Source of the DNA: JACVRW01 sp963819635
GTDB lineage: Bacteria > Actinomycetota > Thermoleophilia > Solirubrobacterales > Thermoleophilaceae
Length of the DNA stretch: 64,000 bases
Direction of reading: 5' to 3'
NCBI GenBank assembly: GCA_963819635.1
Contig: CAWFWX010000012.1
Span: 213,546 to 277,545, forward strand
Part shown: positions 42,255 to 51,441 of the stretch, one piece after another
How the letters are laid out: each line of letters starts with the position of its first letter
How positions within the stretch are numbered: the stretch's first letter is position 1
Program-made: the position numbers and the translations under genes
The notes under the pieces: model-generated
Told to the model about the DNA's origin: nothing
Seen by the model: the letters and a program-made list of their open reading frames with translations, nothing else
Databases searched by the model: none

Positions 42255-43206
42255 GTGGTCGCATCGATCGACGCCTGGCAGCGCGGGCACCGCCTGGGTG
42301 GGTTCCCGGTGGCCGTGCTCAAGAAGTTCTCTGAGGACAGCGGTTCGAGCCTCGCGGCGCTGATCGCCTTCTACGCGTTCTTCTCGCTGTTCCCGCTGCT
42401 GCTCGCGCTCGTCTCGATCCTCGGCTTCGTGCTGGAGGGCAACCCGTCGCTGCGCGACGACGTCCTGGACACGGCGCTCGCCCGCATCCCGGTGATCGGC
42501 GCTCAGCTCGGCAGACCAGGTGGAGCCTCTCCAGGGCAGCGGCATCGCCCTGGTGGTGGGACTCGTCGGTGCGCTCTGGGCCGGCCTGGGAGTGACGCTG
42601 GCGCTCGGACGCGCGTTTGCGGAGGTCTGGGACGTGCCGCGCGTGGAGCGACCGAACGGACTCAAGGCTCGCGTGCGGGGCCTCGGGATGCTGGCCATCC
42701 TCGCGGTCACGCTCGTCGCCGCCACGGCAGCCACGGGGGTCGCCGTCGGCGGTGACCTCGGCCCGGGTGCCCAGGAGGTGGCGGCCGTGCTCCTCTCGCT
42801 GATGGTGAACGTGGTGGTCTTCCTGGCCATCTTCGCGCTGCTGACGCCACGGCCGCACACCATTCGCGAGCTGCTCCCGGGCATCGCCATCGCCGCGCTC
42901 GGCTGGCTGGCCCTGCAGTCGGTGGGGGGCTGGTACGTCAACTTGACGATCTCGAACGCAACCAGCACCTACGGCACGTTCGCGCTCGTGATCGGGCTGC
43001 TCTCGTGGTTCCTGATCGCCGCGCATGTGCTCCTGGTGGCCGCCGAGGTCAACGTCGTCCTGCGCTGGCGCCTGTGGCCGCGCTCGCTGACCGGCGAGCT
43101 GGAGGACGCGGACCGGCTCGCTCTCCAGCGCTTCGCCGAGGCGACCCGCCGCAACCGAACCGAGCGGATCGCCGTCAGCTTCGGCGAGGACGACGAGAGT
43201 GGTTAG
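42255..43206 (+). pseudogene. yihY: YihY/BrkB-family membrane protein with one frameshift
   Basis: Two frames join into one YihY/virulence factor BrkB-type protein of about 315 residues: first piece KFSEDSGSSLAALIAFYAFF (helix 1), second piece from about 42512 with VEPLQGSGIALVVGLVGALW, then helices, YGTFALVIGLLSWFLIAAHV and a charged C-terminus. The break is near 42505-42515 (extra base or two missing). The GTG at 42255 is a guess, since no ribosome site is seen. Its stop overlaps the proposed TetR stop in a shared TTAG, so the ends look natural. Confidence 0.75.
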
Positions 43207-43794
43207 CGGTCGGCGCTGTATGCGCAGGCCGTCGAGGGCGATTCGCAGGATGCGCTCGTTCTGCCCGGGGTCGCTCTCCGGGATCTTCCCGATGCCGACG
43301 ACCATCCCGATGACCTCGCCGATGGTCACGTCCGGACGTACGACGCCCGCCTCCTGGGCTCGCTTCAGAAGCGGCTCGCCCGCCTCGAAGAGCGACGTGC
43401 GGCAAACCTGGAAGAGCGGAGCGTCCTGGTCGAGGTAGTTGAGCAACTCGGCGGCGAGCGCGCGCTTGGTGCCCATGTACGCGATGAAGTGCTCGAACCA
43501 TCCGCTGAGCGCCTCCCAAGGGTCACTGCCGTCGAGCTCGGCGGCCGAGCGGCACAGCTCGTTGACCTCATCGACATAGAGAGCCTCGAGCAGGGCCTGC
43601 CGGCTGGGGAAGTGCCGGTAGAGCGTTCCGATTCCGACGCCGGCGCGGCGCGCGATCTCCTCCAGCGCGGTCGATTCCCCACCCTCGGCGAACGCCTCAC
43701 GCGCGGCGGCGAGCACCTTCTCGTAGTTGCGCCGCGCGTCGGCCCGCTTGGGCCGCGCGACGAGTGCCTGGGGGTCTGTGTCGGTTGTGGTCAT
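43203..43794 (-). CDS. TetR-family repressor, C-terminus frameshifted
   Basis: About 195 residues. The HTH is complete (EKVLAAAREAFAEGG, IARRAGVGIGTLYRHFPSRQALLEAL), then the ligand-binding helices. In the present reading the frame runs past the domain end into antisense of YihY. One extra base near 43220 would give a normal ending, LDGLRYSADR, with the TAA at 43203. ATG at 43794 with AAGG 8 bases upstream. It faces a divergent promoter holding three copies of its probable operator (43812-43871). Confidence 0.85.
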
Positions 43795-43803
43795 GATTTT
43801 GCC

Positions 43804-43832
43804 TTGACAACCGGAGGGTGCCTCCGTATAGT
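43804..43832 (+). promoter_or_regulatory. Sigma-70-type promoter TTGACA-N17-TATAGT
   Basis: A near-consensus -35 (43804-43809) and -10 (43827-43832) with the ideal 17-base spacer. The first TetR operator occupies the spacer. It fires on the plus strand towards the small gene at 43912. Confidence 0.85.
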
Positions 43833-43871
43833 TTCGGAGGTTGCCTCCAGTTGTTTCGGAGGTGGCCTCCA
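43812..43871. promoter_or_regulatory. Triple TetR operator array
   Basis: Three copies of the dyad GGAGG-NN-GCCTCC (43812-43826, 43835-43849, 43857-43871) at 23- and 22-base intervals, i.e. about two helical turns. The first sits between -35 and -10, the others downstream. They lie between the divergent TetR and small plus-strand genes, so the repressor probably controls both. Confidence 0.85.
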
Positions 43872-43911
43872 CTTTAGCCCCAACCGACCGTTTCGACAAG
43901 GTAGGAGCCGC

Positions 43912-44083
43912 ATGACCGTCGCCTCAGCCCCCGTATTCAGCCCGCCTCAGCGCCCTCGAGCGCCCGCAGCGCCCGCGACGCGGCCTAGCTCGAGCCCGAG
44001 ATCGAGGAGAGGCGCGGTTTCGACGGAGCTTCGAGGGAGTCGTCGCCTCCTACATACACGAGCTCGCGACCAAGAGCCACTAG
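43912..44083 (+). pseudogene. Small operator-controlled gene with two frame breaks
   Basis: A strong ribosome site (TAGGAG, 7 bases) precedes the ATG at 43912. The first frame reads MTVASAPVFSPPQRP and a Pro/Ala-rich stretch; a second frame then gives LEPEIEERRGFDGA and a third FEGVVASYIHELATKSH ending in the TAG at 44081. Joined, this would be an acidic-to-helical protein of about 57 residues. An uncorrected frame runs to 44118. The consistent endings support a real gene with two indels, near the other indel-bearing genes. Function unknown; it is the direct TetR target. Confidence 0.45.
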
Positions 44084-44123
44084 CGCTTGCAACCGCTCTC
44101 CGGCCGGTGGAGAGTTGACGCCA

Positions 44124-46766
44124 ATGGCACGGCAGGCGCTTCCCGCGAGCTCCCACACGACGAGCGACCTCGTAGAGCGCGAGCACGAGCTGTCGATGCT
44201 CGGCGAGTGCCTTGATGCCGTTCGGAGCAGCTCGCGCGGGCGCCTGGTGTTCGTGGCCGGGGAGGCGGGCGTAGGCAAGACCGCGCTCCTGCGACGGTTC
44301 TGCGACGACCGCGCGGACGGTGCACGCGTGCTCTGGGGCGCCTGCGACGCACTGTTCACTCCGCGTCCGCTCGGCCCGTTTCTGGACATTGCCGAGAGCA
44401 CCGGCGGCGAGGTTGCGGACGCGGTCGAGTCCGGCGCGGGAACCTTCGAGCTCGCGGCGGCGCTCATGAGCGAGCTCCGACGGCGGCCGCCGACGATCCT
44501 CGTGCTCGAGGACGCGCACTGGGCGGACGACGCGACGCTCGATCTCCTGCGACTGGTCGCTCGGCGGGTGAAGCCGCTGCCGGCCTTGCTGCTGGTGAGT
44601 TATCGCCAGACCGAGTTGAGCCGCTTCCACCCGCTGCGGCAGGTGCTCGGAGAATTCGGGTCCGAGGCCTCGGGCCTGCGCCTGAAGCTCGCGCCGCTCT
44701 CTCCGGCGGGGGTTGCGCGCCTCGCCGAGGCGCATGGCGTGGACGGCGTCGCCCTGCACGGGCGGACGGGCGGGAATCCCTTCTTCGTCACCGAGGTGCT
44801 CGCGGCCGGGGAGGAAATGCCCGAGACGGTGCGTGACGCCGTGCTCGCCCGCGCGGGGCGGCTCACGCCCGCCGCACGGGAGCTGCTCGACGCGGTCGCG
44901 ATCGCGCCGCCGCACTCCGAGCTGTCGCTGCTCGAGCGGTCCGCACCGGATGCACTGCCCGCGCTCGACGAATGCCTCGCCTCGGGGATGCTCGTGGAGA
45001 CAAACGGCGCCGTGGCGTTTCGCCACGAGCTCGCTCGGCTCGCGGTCGAAGAGGCGGCGGCGCCGGACGAGAAGCTCCGCCTCCACCGCACGACGCTGGC
45101 GACCCTGAGAGCCGCGCCGGAGGCCACGGCTGACCTCGCGCGGCTCGCGCACCATGCGGAGTCGGCCCGCGACGCCGACTCGGTGCTCGAGTTCGCGCCG
45201 GCGGCTGGAGCGCGCGCGTCGGCGCTCGGTGCGCATCGAGAGGCCGCCGCGCAGTACGCACGCGCGCTGCGGTTCGCCGAGGGGCTGCCGCTCCCGGAAC
45301 GCGCCGAGCTCCTGCGGGTTCACACGCAGGAGTGCTATGTGACGACGCAGGACGACGACGCGCTCGCGTCGAGTCGGCAGGCGCTCGACGTCTGGACGCA
45401 GCTGGACGAGCCCCTGGGACAGGCGGCGGCGCTCGCCGATGTCTCGCGTGTGGCGCTGAACATGGCTCGCACGGATGAGGCGATCACGGCGGCGCACGAG
45501 GCCGCTTCGCGGCTCGAGGAGCTGCCGCCGGGGCCGTATCTCGCGCGCGTGTATGACCTGATCGGGGCCGCGAACCTGCTGTTCGAGGACCGTGCCGAGA
45601 CGGAACGCTGGAGCCGGCGCGCCCTCGGACTCGCGGAGGAGACCGGGGACCTCTACACCGTTGCCAGCGCACGATCGATCCTCGGCGCCGCGAGCGCGCT
45701 CCGGGGATTGCCGAGCGGCATCGACGAGCTCGAGCAAGCGCTCGCCCTGGCTCAGGACTTGAAGAGTGGGGAGGGGGATGACCTCGCCGGCCGCATCTAC
45801 GTGCTCATCGCCATGGGCGGCTGCCGCGCACGGTCACTCGATCTGATGGAGCGTTCGGTCGAGCCCGGGCTCGCCCACTGCGAGGAGCGCGACATCGCCG
45901 TCTGGGCCCGCATCCTCCTCGCCACGCGGGGCTGGGTCGCGCTCGAGCGCGGTGACTGGGACCGGGCGGCGGAGACGGCCGAGCTCGTCTTCATGGAGGA
46001 CTGCACGCTCTCCTGTGCCCAGGCTCGCGTCGTGCTCACGCTCCTGCGAGCGCGCAGAGGCGACCCCGACCCGTGGACGCCGCTCGCCGAGGCGCGCGAG
46101 GTGGCCGAACGCACCGGCCAGCTGTGGTGGACATGGCAGATCGCCGCCGCCGAGGCCGAGGCGCTCTGGCTCGCCGGCCGGCCCGAGGAGATCGCGGACG
46201 CGACGGCCGACACCTTCGAGGTCGCCGTGCGGCTCGGCTCGCCGTGGGTGGTCGCGGAGCTCGCCTGGTGGCGGCGCCAGGGCGGCATCCGCGAGCCCGT
46301 TCCGGCCGAGGCGGGCGGTCCGTTCGAGCTGCAGCTCCGCGGCGACTGGAGCGGCGCCGCGGCGGCGTGGCGGGAGGCCGGCTGCCCCTACGAGGCGGCA
46401 CTCGCGCTGGCCGAGTCGGAGGACGAAGCCGCGCTCCGGACCGCGCTCGACGAACTTCAGCGGCTCGGAGCCCGGCCCGCGTCCGCCGTCGTCGCGCGCC
46501 GCCTGCGTGAGCGCGGCGTGCGGGGGGTCCCGCGTGGCCAGCGGCCGGCCACGAAGGCAAATCCGGCGAACCTCACGCCGCGCGAGGTCGAGGTGCTCGT
46601 GCTGGTGGCCCAGGGTCTCCGAAACGCCGACGTCGCGGGGCGGCTCGTCCTGTCCGAGCGGACCGTCGCCCACCACGTCTCGTCGATCCTCCGCAAGCTG
46701 GGCGTTCGAAGCCGCGCGGAGGCGACGGCGGAAGCCATCCGCCTCGGGCTCGCGGACGACGCGTAG
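44124..46766 (+). CDS. Large ATP-binding LuxR-family regulator (LAL type)
   Basis: 880 residues. The N-terminal AAA/NACHT-like ATPase has Walker A GEAGVGKT (about 43-50) and Walker B TILVLEDAHWADD (about 124-136). A long helical middle region (about 260-790, TPR-like) and a C-terminal GerE HTH (LTPREVEVLVLVAQGLRN, about 813-830) follow. This is the MalT/LAL architecture, in which ligand and ATP binding cause DNA binding. The ATG at 44124 is 11 bases from GGAG, so translation may start at the TTG at 44115. Inducer and targets are unknown. Confidence 0.93.
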   Translation: MARQALPASSHTTSDLVEREHELSMLGECLDAVRSSSRGRLVFVAGEAGVGKTALLRRFCDDRADGARVLWGACDALFTPRPLGPFLDIAESTGGEVADAVESGAGTFELAAALMSELRRRPPTILVLEDAHWADDATLDLLRLVARRVKPLPALLLVSYRQTELSRFHPLRQVLGEFGSEASGLRLKLAPLSPAGVARLAEAHGVDGVALHGRTGGNPFFVTEVLAAGEEMPETVRDAVLARAGRLTPAARELLDAVAIAPPHSELSLLERSAPDALPALDECLASGMLVETNGAVAFRHELARLAVEEAAAPDEKLRLHRTTLATLRAAPEATADLARLAHHAESARDADSVLEFAPAAGARASALGAHREAAAQYARALRFAEGLPLPERAELLRVHTQECYVTTQDDDALASSRQALDVWTQLDEPLGQAAALADVSRVALNMARTDEAITAAHEAASRLEELPPGPYLARVYDLIGAANLLFEDRAETERWSRRALGLAEETGDLYTVASARSILGAASALRGLPSGIDELEQALALAQDLKSGEGDDLAGRIYVLIAMGGCRARSLDLMERSVEPGLAHCEERDIAVWARILLATRGWVALERGDWDRAAETAELVFMEDCTLSCAQARVVLTLLRARRGDPDPWTPLAEAREVAERTGQLWWTWQIAAAEAEALWLAGRPEEIADATADTFEVAVRLGSPWVVAELAWWRRQGGIREPVPAEAGGPFELQLRGDWSGAAAAWREAGCPYEAALALAESEDEAALRTALDELQRLGARPASAVVARRLRERGVRGVPRGQRPATKANPANLTPREVEVLVLVAQGLRNADVAGRLVLSERTVAHHVSSILRKLGVRSRAEATAEAIRLGLADDA

Positions 46767-46852
46767 GCAGCGCGCAAGCTGGGCAGGCGAGCTGCCCAAC
46801 ATGGGCCGATCTGCCGATGCCCGGCGAATGACGGCGACTTAGCGTCGCGGTC

Positions 46853-47203
46853 ATGAGAAACCTGATCCTCACCACATCTCTCGTCCTGTCCCTTGCCGCA
46901 CCCGCGGCCGCAATGGCGGCGCCGGCCAGGCTGTCGCGTACGGAGGCGAATGCGAGCGCAACCGCAGCCGCGACGCAGGCGGCTCGCGGGCTCGAGGGGC
47001 TCGGCTATCACGCCGTCTCCGCGAAGCTCGATCACCCGCAGAGGATGGGGCCGCGACGGTTCAAGACCGTTTTCGCCCTGACCGCCACCGCGACCCGGGC
47101 GGGCGCCCAGGACGGCATCTGCCTGCTCGACGTCTACACCTGGCGGACCGGCGGGCGGGTCGTGAGCCAGTCCAACTCGCTGACCTGCACGCCTCTCTTC
47201 TGA
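46853..47203 (+). CDS. Small secreted protein of unknown function
   Basis: 116 residues: signal peptide (about 1-22, LVLSLAAPAAAMA) and a mature domain of about 94 residues with two Cys (CLLDVYTW and LTCTPLF) that may form a disulfide, and a basic centre. No family recognised. It begins 86 bases after the LAL regulator and is followed 20 bases later by the DUF4242 gene, perhaps one transcript. Confidence 0.7.
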   Translation: MRNLILTTSLVLSLAAPAAAMAAPARLSRTEANASATAAATQAARGLEGLGYHAVSAKLDHPQRMGPRRFKTVFALTATATRAGAQDGICLLDVYTWRTGGRVVSQSNSLTCTPLF

Positions 47204-47223
47204 GACGACCGAACGGAGACTTC

Positions 47224-47496
47224 ATGCCTCGCTACGTCGTCGAACGCACGTTTCCAGACGGCCTCGGGGTCCCACCCGGGGTCGCTGGAGCGGAGCTTTG
47301 CATGAGCGTTGTCGCTGCGAACGCGGATGCAGGGGTCACGTGGATCCACTCGTATGTGAGCGCTGACAAGGCGAGGACGTTCTGCGTCTACGACGCGCCC
47401 ACGCCGGAGGCGATCAGGCGGACCGCCTCCCGGAACGACCTCCCGGTCGACCAGATCACGGAGGTCAGCGTGCTGGACCCGTACTTCTACAAATAG
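47224..47496 (+). CDS. DUF4242 (SCO4226-like) small protein
   Basis: 90 residues starting PRYVVERTFPDGL, with VTWIHSYVSADKARTFCVYDAPTPEAIRR in the middle and a C-terminal ITEVSVLDPYFY. This matches the DUF4242 ferredoxin-like fold; the Streptomyces member SCO4226 has been reported to bind nickel. Whether this copy binds metal cannot be told, although Cys and His residues are present. AACGGAGA lies before the ATG. Convergent with the zinc peptidase gene. Confidence 0.85.
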   Translation: MPRYVVERTFPDGLGVPPGVAGAELCMSVVAANADAGVTWIHSYVSADKARTFCVYDAPTPEAIRRTASRNDLPVDQITEVSVLDPYFYK

Positions 47497-47500
47497 GAGC

Positions 47501-48187
47501 TCAAGTTGCGACGCGACGCGCGGCTTCGGCGACAAACAGCAGGACGAGGAAGAAGCCAAGCCTGTCGAGCAGGCCGACCACGTACGTCAGCGCCGCGGCC
47601 CGCAGCACTCGCTGGATCTCGCGGAACTCGGTTGCATCCGCGAGCCCGGTCTGTCGCAGCACGTCCAACGCGCGATGGCTCGCGCCGATCTCGACCGGGA
47701 GAGTCGCGATCGCGAACAGCACGAGTCCGCCGACGAACAGCAGCGAGAGCACGATGAACAGCGGCACGCCGAACCAGAAGCCGGCGATCAGGAAGAACGT
47801 CGACCACGGCGCGAACTGTGCGAGCTGCTCGCCGATCGATTGCCGGGCCCGGTAGGTGCGGCTGCCCTCCGCGTCCTGGTACGCGTGCGACACCTCGTGG
47901 CCCGCTATTCCGAGCGCGGACACGCTCCGCTCGCGCCCGACCGGCTCGGACAGGCGAAGCGCCTTGGCCCGGCCGTCGTAGTGATCGGTGAGGAAGCCCG
48001 GGATGATTTCGACCCTGACGCTCTGTAGCCCGTGCAGATCGAGCAGGGAGCGGGCGGCGTCGGCGCCCGTGACACCGGAATGATTCGGGACCGCGCTGTA
48101 GCGCCGGAAGACCGACCGGACGAGCCCCTGGACCGCGAGGGCGAGAACGAGCGGCACGAGCAGGAGGAGCCAGATTGCGGCGCTCAC
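47501..48187 (-). CDS. Zinc-dependent membrane metallopeptidase (Zn_peptidase_2, YugP-like)
   Basis: 228 residues: N-terminal membrane helix (about 5-24), an HExxH zinc motif GHEVSHAYQD (about 96-105) and further helices (about 135-180 and 205-225). The layout fits the YugP family of neutral zinc proteases (PF04298), integral membrane proteins with outward or cytosolic catalytic loops. Substrate unknown. ATG at 48187; the start lies 27 bases from the end of the sugar permease gene on the same strand, so both may be on one transcript. Confidence 0.88.
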   Translation of the reverse strand: MSAAIWLLLLVPLVLALAVQGLVRSVFRRYSAVPNHSGVTGADAARSLLDLHGLQSVRVEIIPGFLTDHYDGRAKALRLSEPVGRERSVSALGIAGHEVSHAYQDAEGSRTYRARQSIGEQLAQFAPWSTFFLIAGFWFGVPLFIVLSLLFVGGLVLFAIATLPVEIGASHRALDVLRQTGLADATEFREIQRVLRAAALTYVVGLLDRLGFFLVLLFVAEAARRVAT

Positions 48188-48214
48188 GCACCGACACTAA
48201 CCGCCCGGGACGAA

Positions 48215-49438
48215 TCAAATCCGGCCGCTGGCGGCGCGCTGCCTGCGGGCGAGCGCGTCGACCACCACCGCGGCGAGGAGCACTGCGCCGGTGACGATGA
48301 ACTGGATCGACGACGCCAGCGCGAGCAGGTCCATTCCGTTCGAGATCGACCCGATCACGATCGCGCCGAGGAGCGCGGTCCAGACGCTGCCACGACCTCC
48401 GAACAGGCTCGTGCCCGCCACCACCGGTCCGGCGATGGCGAGGAGAAGCAGGTCACTGCCGCCCGAGGACTGGTTCACCGCGAGCAGGCGAGACGCGGCC
48501 ATGATTCCGCCCACCGCCGCCATGGTGGAGGCGAGCATGAACACCACGACGCGTACCTTCCTGATGGAGATTCCGGCGCGTCGGGCCGCCTCTGCGTTGC
48601 CGCCTACGGCGTAGATGTGGCGGCCGAAGCGGGTGCGAGTCGTCACGTACTGGAAGACCAGCACGAAGCCCAGCAGAATCAGGCAGGCGAGCGGGACACC
48701 GCGGTCGGAGTTGAGTACGGCCACAGTCACGATCACCACGACCGCGACAAGGCAAAGCCGCAGCACCACCACGCCCAGCGGCGAGTCCTCGAGACCCGCG
48801 CGTATGCGGCTCCGCCTCGCCGACAGCCGCATGCCCGCTAACAGGCCCACGCCCAGGATCGCGATGATCCACCCGACCGTGTCGCTGTAGAACGTCCCGG
48901 TGAGCCCGGTGATCGTGGGGTCGTTCAGATTGACGGTGCCCGTGTCGCCCAACACCTTGAGTTGGACGCCCTGCCAGGCGAGCAGCCCCGCCAGCGTGAC
49001 CACGAACGACGGGATTCCGAAGAAGTCGAACATGAACCCCTGGAAGAGCCCGATGGCGGCGCCGGCGACCACGGCCGCCGCGATGGCCAGGTAGGGATTC
49101 CACCCGTGCTGAACGTTCAGCACGGCCATCACCGCCGAGCACACGCCGCTGACAGCGCCGACGGACAGGTCGATCTCGCCGAGCAGCAGTACAAGCACGA
49201 CACCCACGGAGATGAGGCCGACGGCCGTGATCTGCAGGACGAGGTTGGTCAGGTTGACCGCGGTCAGGAAGCGGCTCTCCTCCGCCTGGAAGATCGCCCA
49301 GATCACCGCGATCGAGATCAGCACCCGCAGCGACCCGAGATCGCCTTGGAGGAAGCGCTTCACAACCTCCGTCCGCGGCCTGGGGATCCGCACGCGGATC
49401 GGGGGCCGTGGTGCAGCTGCCTCGGGACCGCCGCTCAT
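48215..49438 (-). CDS. Sugar ABC transporter permease (XylH/RbsC type)
   Basis: 407 residues with about ten membrane helices in the BPD_transp_2 pattern (GEIDLSVGAVSGV, FFGIPSFVVTLAGLLAWQG, GGNAEAARRAGISIRKVR, GTSLFGGRGSVW). It works with the ATPase and binding protein next to it to import a monosaccharide such as xylose or ribose. ATG overlaps the ATPase stop (ATGA). Confidence 0.93.
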   Translation of the reverse strand: MSGGPEAAAPRPPIRVRIPRPRTEVVKRFLQGDLGSLRVLISIAVIWAIFQAEESRFLTAVNLTNLVLQITAVGLISVGVVLVLLLGEIDLSVGAVSGVCSAVMAVLNVQHGWNPYLAIAAAVVAGAAIGLFQGFMFDFFGIPSFVVTLAGLLAWQGVQLKVLGDTGTVNLNDPTITGLTGTFYSDTVGWIIAILGVGLLAGMRLSARRSRIRAGLEDSPLGVVVLRLCLVAVVVIVTVAVLNSDRGVPLACLILLGFVLVFQYVTTRTRFGRHIYAVGGNAEAARRAGISIRKVRVVVFMLASTMAAVGGIMAASRLLAVNQSSGGSDLLLLAIAGPVVAGTSLFGGRGSVWTALLGAIVIGSISNGMDLLALASSIQFIVTGAVLLAAVVVDALARRQRAASGRI

Positions 49439-50238
49439 CGTGCACCTCCGTGCGTATTGCCGTTTCGGCTCACGACCGCGTCGGCGCCCGTGATCGCGGC
49501 GACCACTGTCTCCTCCGATACCTCCGCGGCGTTGAAGTCGCCGGCCTGCCGGCCGAGCCGGAGCACGAAGATCCGGTCCGCCACCGCGAACACGTTCGCC
49601 AGGTTGTGACTGACCACCACGACGGCCTGCCCCTGGTCGCGCACCCGCGTGATCAGATCGAGGACCTGGGCCGTTTGCCGCACCCCGAGCGCAGCGGTGG
49701 GCTCGTCGAGGATCATGACCTTCGGCTCGCCAAGCAACGCGCGCGCGATCGCGACCTGCTGCCGCTGACCGCCCGACATCGTGCCCACCTCGTCGCGGAC
49801 GTCGGTGATCGTGACCGCGAGGCTGCCCAGGAGCTCGTGCGAGCGGCGCTCCATGTCGGTCTCGTCCAGCGAGCGCAAGACGAGCCCGGCGCCGCCATCG
49901 GTCTCCTCGCGACCCAGAAACAGGTTCGCGACGACGTCCAGGTTGTCGCAGAGCGCGAGGTCCTGGTGGACGGTCGAGATTCCGAGCTCGACCGCATCGT
50001 TGGGGTGCGCGATCGTCACGGGGCGGCCTTCGAACAGGATTCGCCCGGAGTCAGCCCGGTGGATTCCGGACATGACCTTGACGAGCGTCGACTTGCCGGC
50101 GCCGTTGTCGCCGACGAGCGCCACGACCTCGCCCGCCCGAATGCTGAAGTCCACGTCCTCGAGAGCCTGCACCGGCCCGAAGGCCTTGCTGATCCCCTCG
50201 AGGGCGAGGACGTCGCCGTTGCTGGTTGAGGGTGGCAT
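49435..50238 (-). CDS. Sugar ABC transporter ATP-binding protein, single domain
   Basis: 267 residues with one nucleotide-binding domain: Walker A ALVGDNGAGKSTLVK, signature TMSGGQRQQVAIARALL, Walker B VMILDEPTAALG and His in VVSHNLANVF. Most sugar importers of this class have a fused double-domain ATPase of about 500 residues (XylG, RbsA). Here only one is present, so the transporter must use a homodimer, as seen for some actinobacterial systems. Part of the binding protein - ATPase - permease operon. Confidence 0.92.
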   Translation of the reverse strand: MPPSTSNGDVLALEGISKAFGPVQALEDVDFSIRAGEVVALVGDNGAGKSTLVKVMSGIHRADSGRILFEGRPVTIAHPNDAVELGISTVHQDLALCDNLDVVANLFLGREETDGGAGLVLRSLDETDMERRSHELLGSLAVTITDVRDEVGTMSGGQRQQVAIARALLGEPKVMILDEPTAALGVRQTAQVLDLITRVRDQGQAVVVVSHNLANVFAVADRIFVLRLGRQAGDFNAAEVSEETVVAAITGADAVVSRNGNTHGGAR

Positions 50239-50257
50239 GGCAACCCAGCGCCTCGGC

Positions 50258-51391
50258 CTACTTGATTCCGGCCGCGTTGCAGGCCGCCCGGAAGGCGGAC
50301 GTGCACACCTGCGCGACGGTGTCGTAGCGATCCTTGATGACCGTGCTCTTGACGTTGGCCTTGGTCACGGCCACCGGCGTCAGCAGCACCGACGGCACGT
50401 CCTTCTTGCCGTTGTTCTGCTTGGACGTGATCAGACCGGCCGGTGGCTTGTCGCCCTTGGCCAGCGCAACGGCGATCCGAGCCGCGACGCGGGCCTCTTG
50501 GGTGACCGCCTTGTAGACCGTCATGTACTGATCCCCGGTGAGAATCCGCTGGATGCCCGCGACCGTCGCGTCCTGGCCCGTGGTCGGGCGAGTGGACGGA
50601 TTGATGCCGGCCGACTTCATCGCCGTGATCGCACCACCCGCGATGTCGTCGTTCGCGCCGTAGATGGCCGCGAACCCGTTGTTGCCCAGGGCCGTTATGG
50701 CCTGCTGTGCCTCGTCATCTGCGGCGGTACCGGTGTAGCCGGGAGTGTCGTACGACTTCGCGACCTTCACGTTGTTCGCGTTGAAGACGCTGGTCGCGCC
50801 CTGCTTGAACAGGTGGGCGTTGTTGTCCGCCGGGTCGCCGTTGAGCATGATGATCGGCCCGTTGGGCTTGCCCATCGACTTGAGCTTGGCCGTCAGGCTC
50901 TGGGCCTGCAGCCTGCCCACGCGAGTGTTGTCGAACGAGATGTAGTAGTCGACGTCCGAGTTCGTGATCAGTCGGTCGTAGCTGATGACGGGCACGTTCT
51001 GAGCGTTCGCCTTCGCCACGATCGAGGCCGCCGAACCCGCGTCGACGGGGTCGAGCACCAGCACCTTCGCACCCTGGGTGAGAGCCGCGTCGGCGTTGCT
51101 CTGCTGCGTGGTGGCGTCCCCATTGGCGTTGCTGTAGATGACGTCGCAGTCGCTGCACAGCTGGCTGACCTTCTTCTCGAAGTCAGGCCGGTCGTGCGCC
51201 TCGTACCGCGGTGTTTGATTCTCCGGCAAGAGCAGCGCGATCTTTTCCCCGCCGCCTCCGCCTCCGCCGCCGCTGCCGCAGCCCACAGCGGCCAGACCCG
51301 TGAGAGCGAGGAGTGTTAGGAGCGCCGCTCCGCCTTTCGTTCGACCCCGCCAAGTCGGTCGTCTGCTGCCCTGCTGGTTGTCGTTTGTCAT
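50258..51391 (-). CDS. Sugar-binding lipoprotein (XylF/ChvE type)
   Basis: 377 residues: signal peptide with lipobox LAAVGC (about 30-35), a Gly-rich linker and a Peripla_BP_4 fold with the hallmark stretches LLLPENQTPRYEAHDRPDFEK, AKVLVLDPVDAGSAA, PVISYDRLI and GANDDIAGGAI. It collects a monosaccharide, likely xylose-like, for the adjoining permease. I chose the ATG at 51391 (GAGG 8 bases upstream); ATG 51400 and TTG 51421 are also in frame. The gene is preceded by a dyad/GACGACA module, which places sugar uptake in the same regulon as Ohr and the SPFH gene. Confidence 0.9.
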   Translation of the reverse strand: MTNDNQQGSRRPTWRGRTKGGAALLTLLALTGLAAVGCGSGGGGGGGGEKIALLLPENQTPRYEAHDRPDFEKKVSQLCSDCDVIYSNANGDATTQQSNADAALTQGAKVLVLDPVDAGSAASIVAKANAQNVPVISYDRLITNSDVDYYISFDNTRVGRLQAQSLTAKLKSMGKPNGPIIMLNGDPADNNAHLFKQGATSVFNANNVKVAKSYDTPGYTGTAADDEAQQAITALGNNGFAAIYGANDDIAGGAITAMKSAGINPSTRPTTGQDATVAGIQRILTGDQYMTVYKAVTQEARVAARIAVALAKGDKPPAGLITSKQNNGKKDVPSVLLTPVAVTKANVKSTVIKDRYDTVAQVCTSAFRAACNAAGIK

Positions 51392-51441
51392 CGCTCTCAT
51401 CCTCGGGTCGGGTGCGATCAATGCTCCATCCGACGCTCGCG

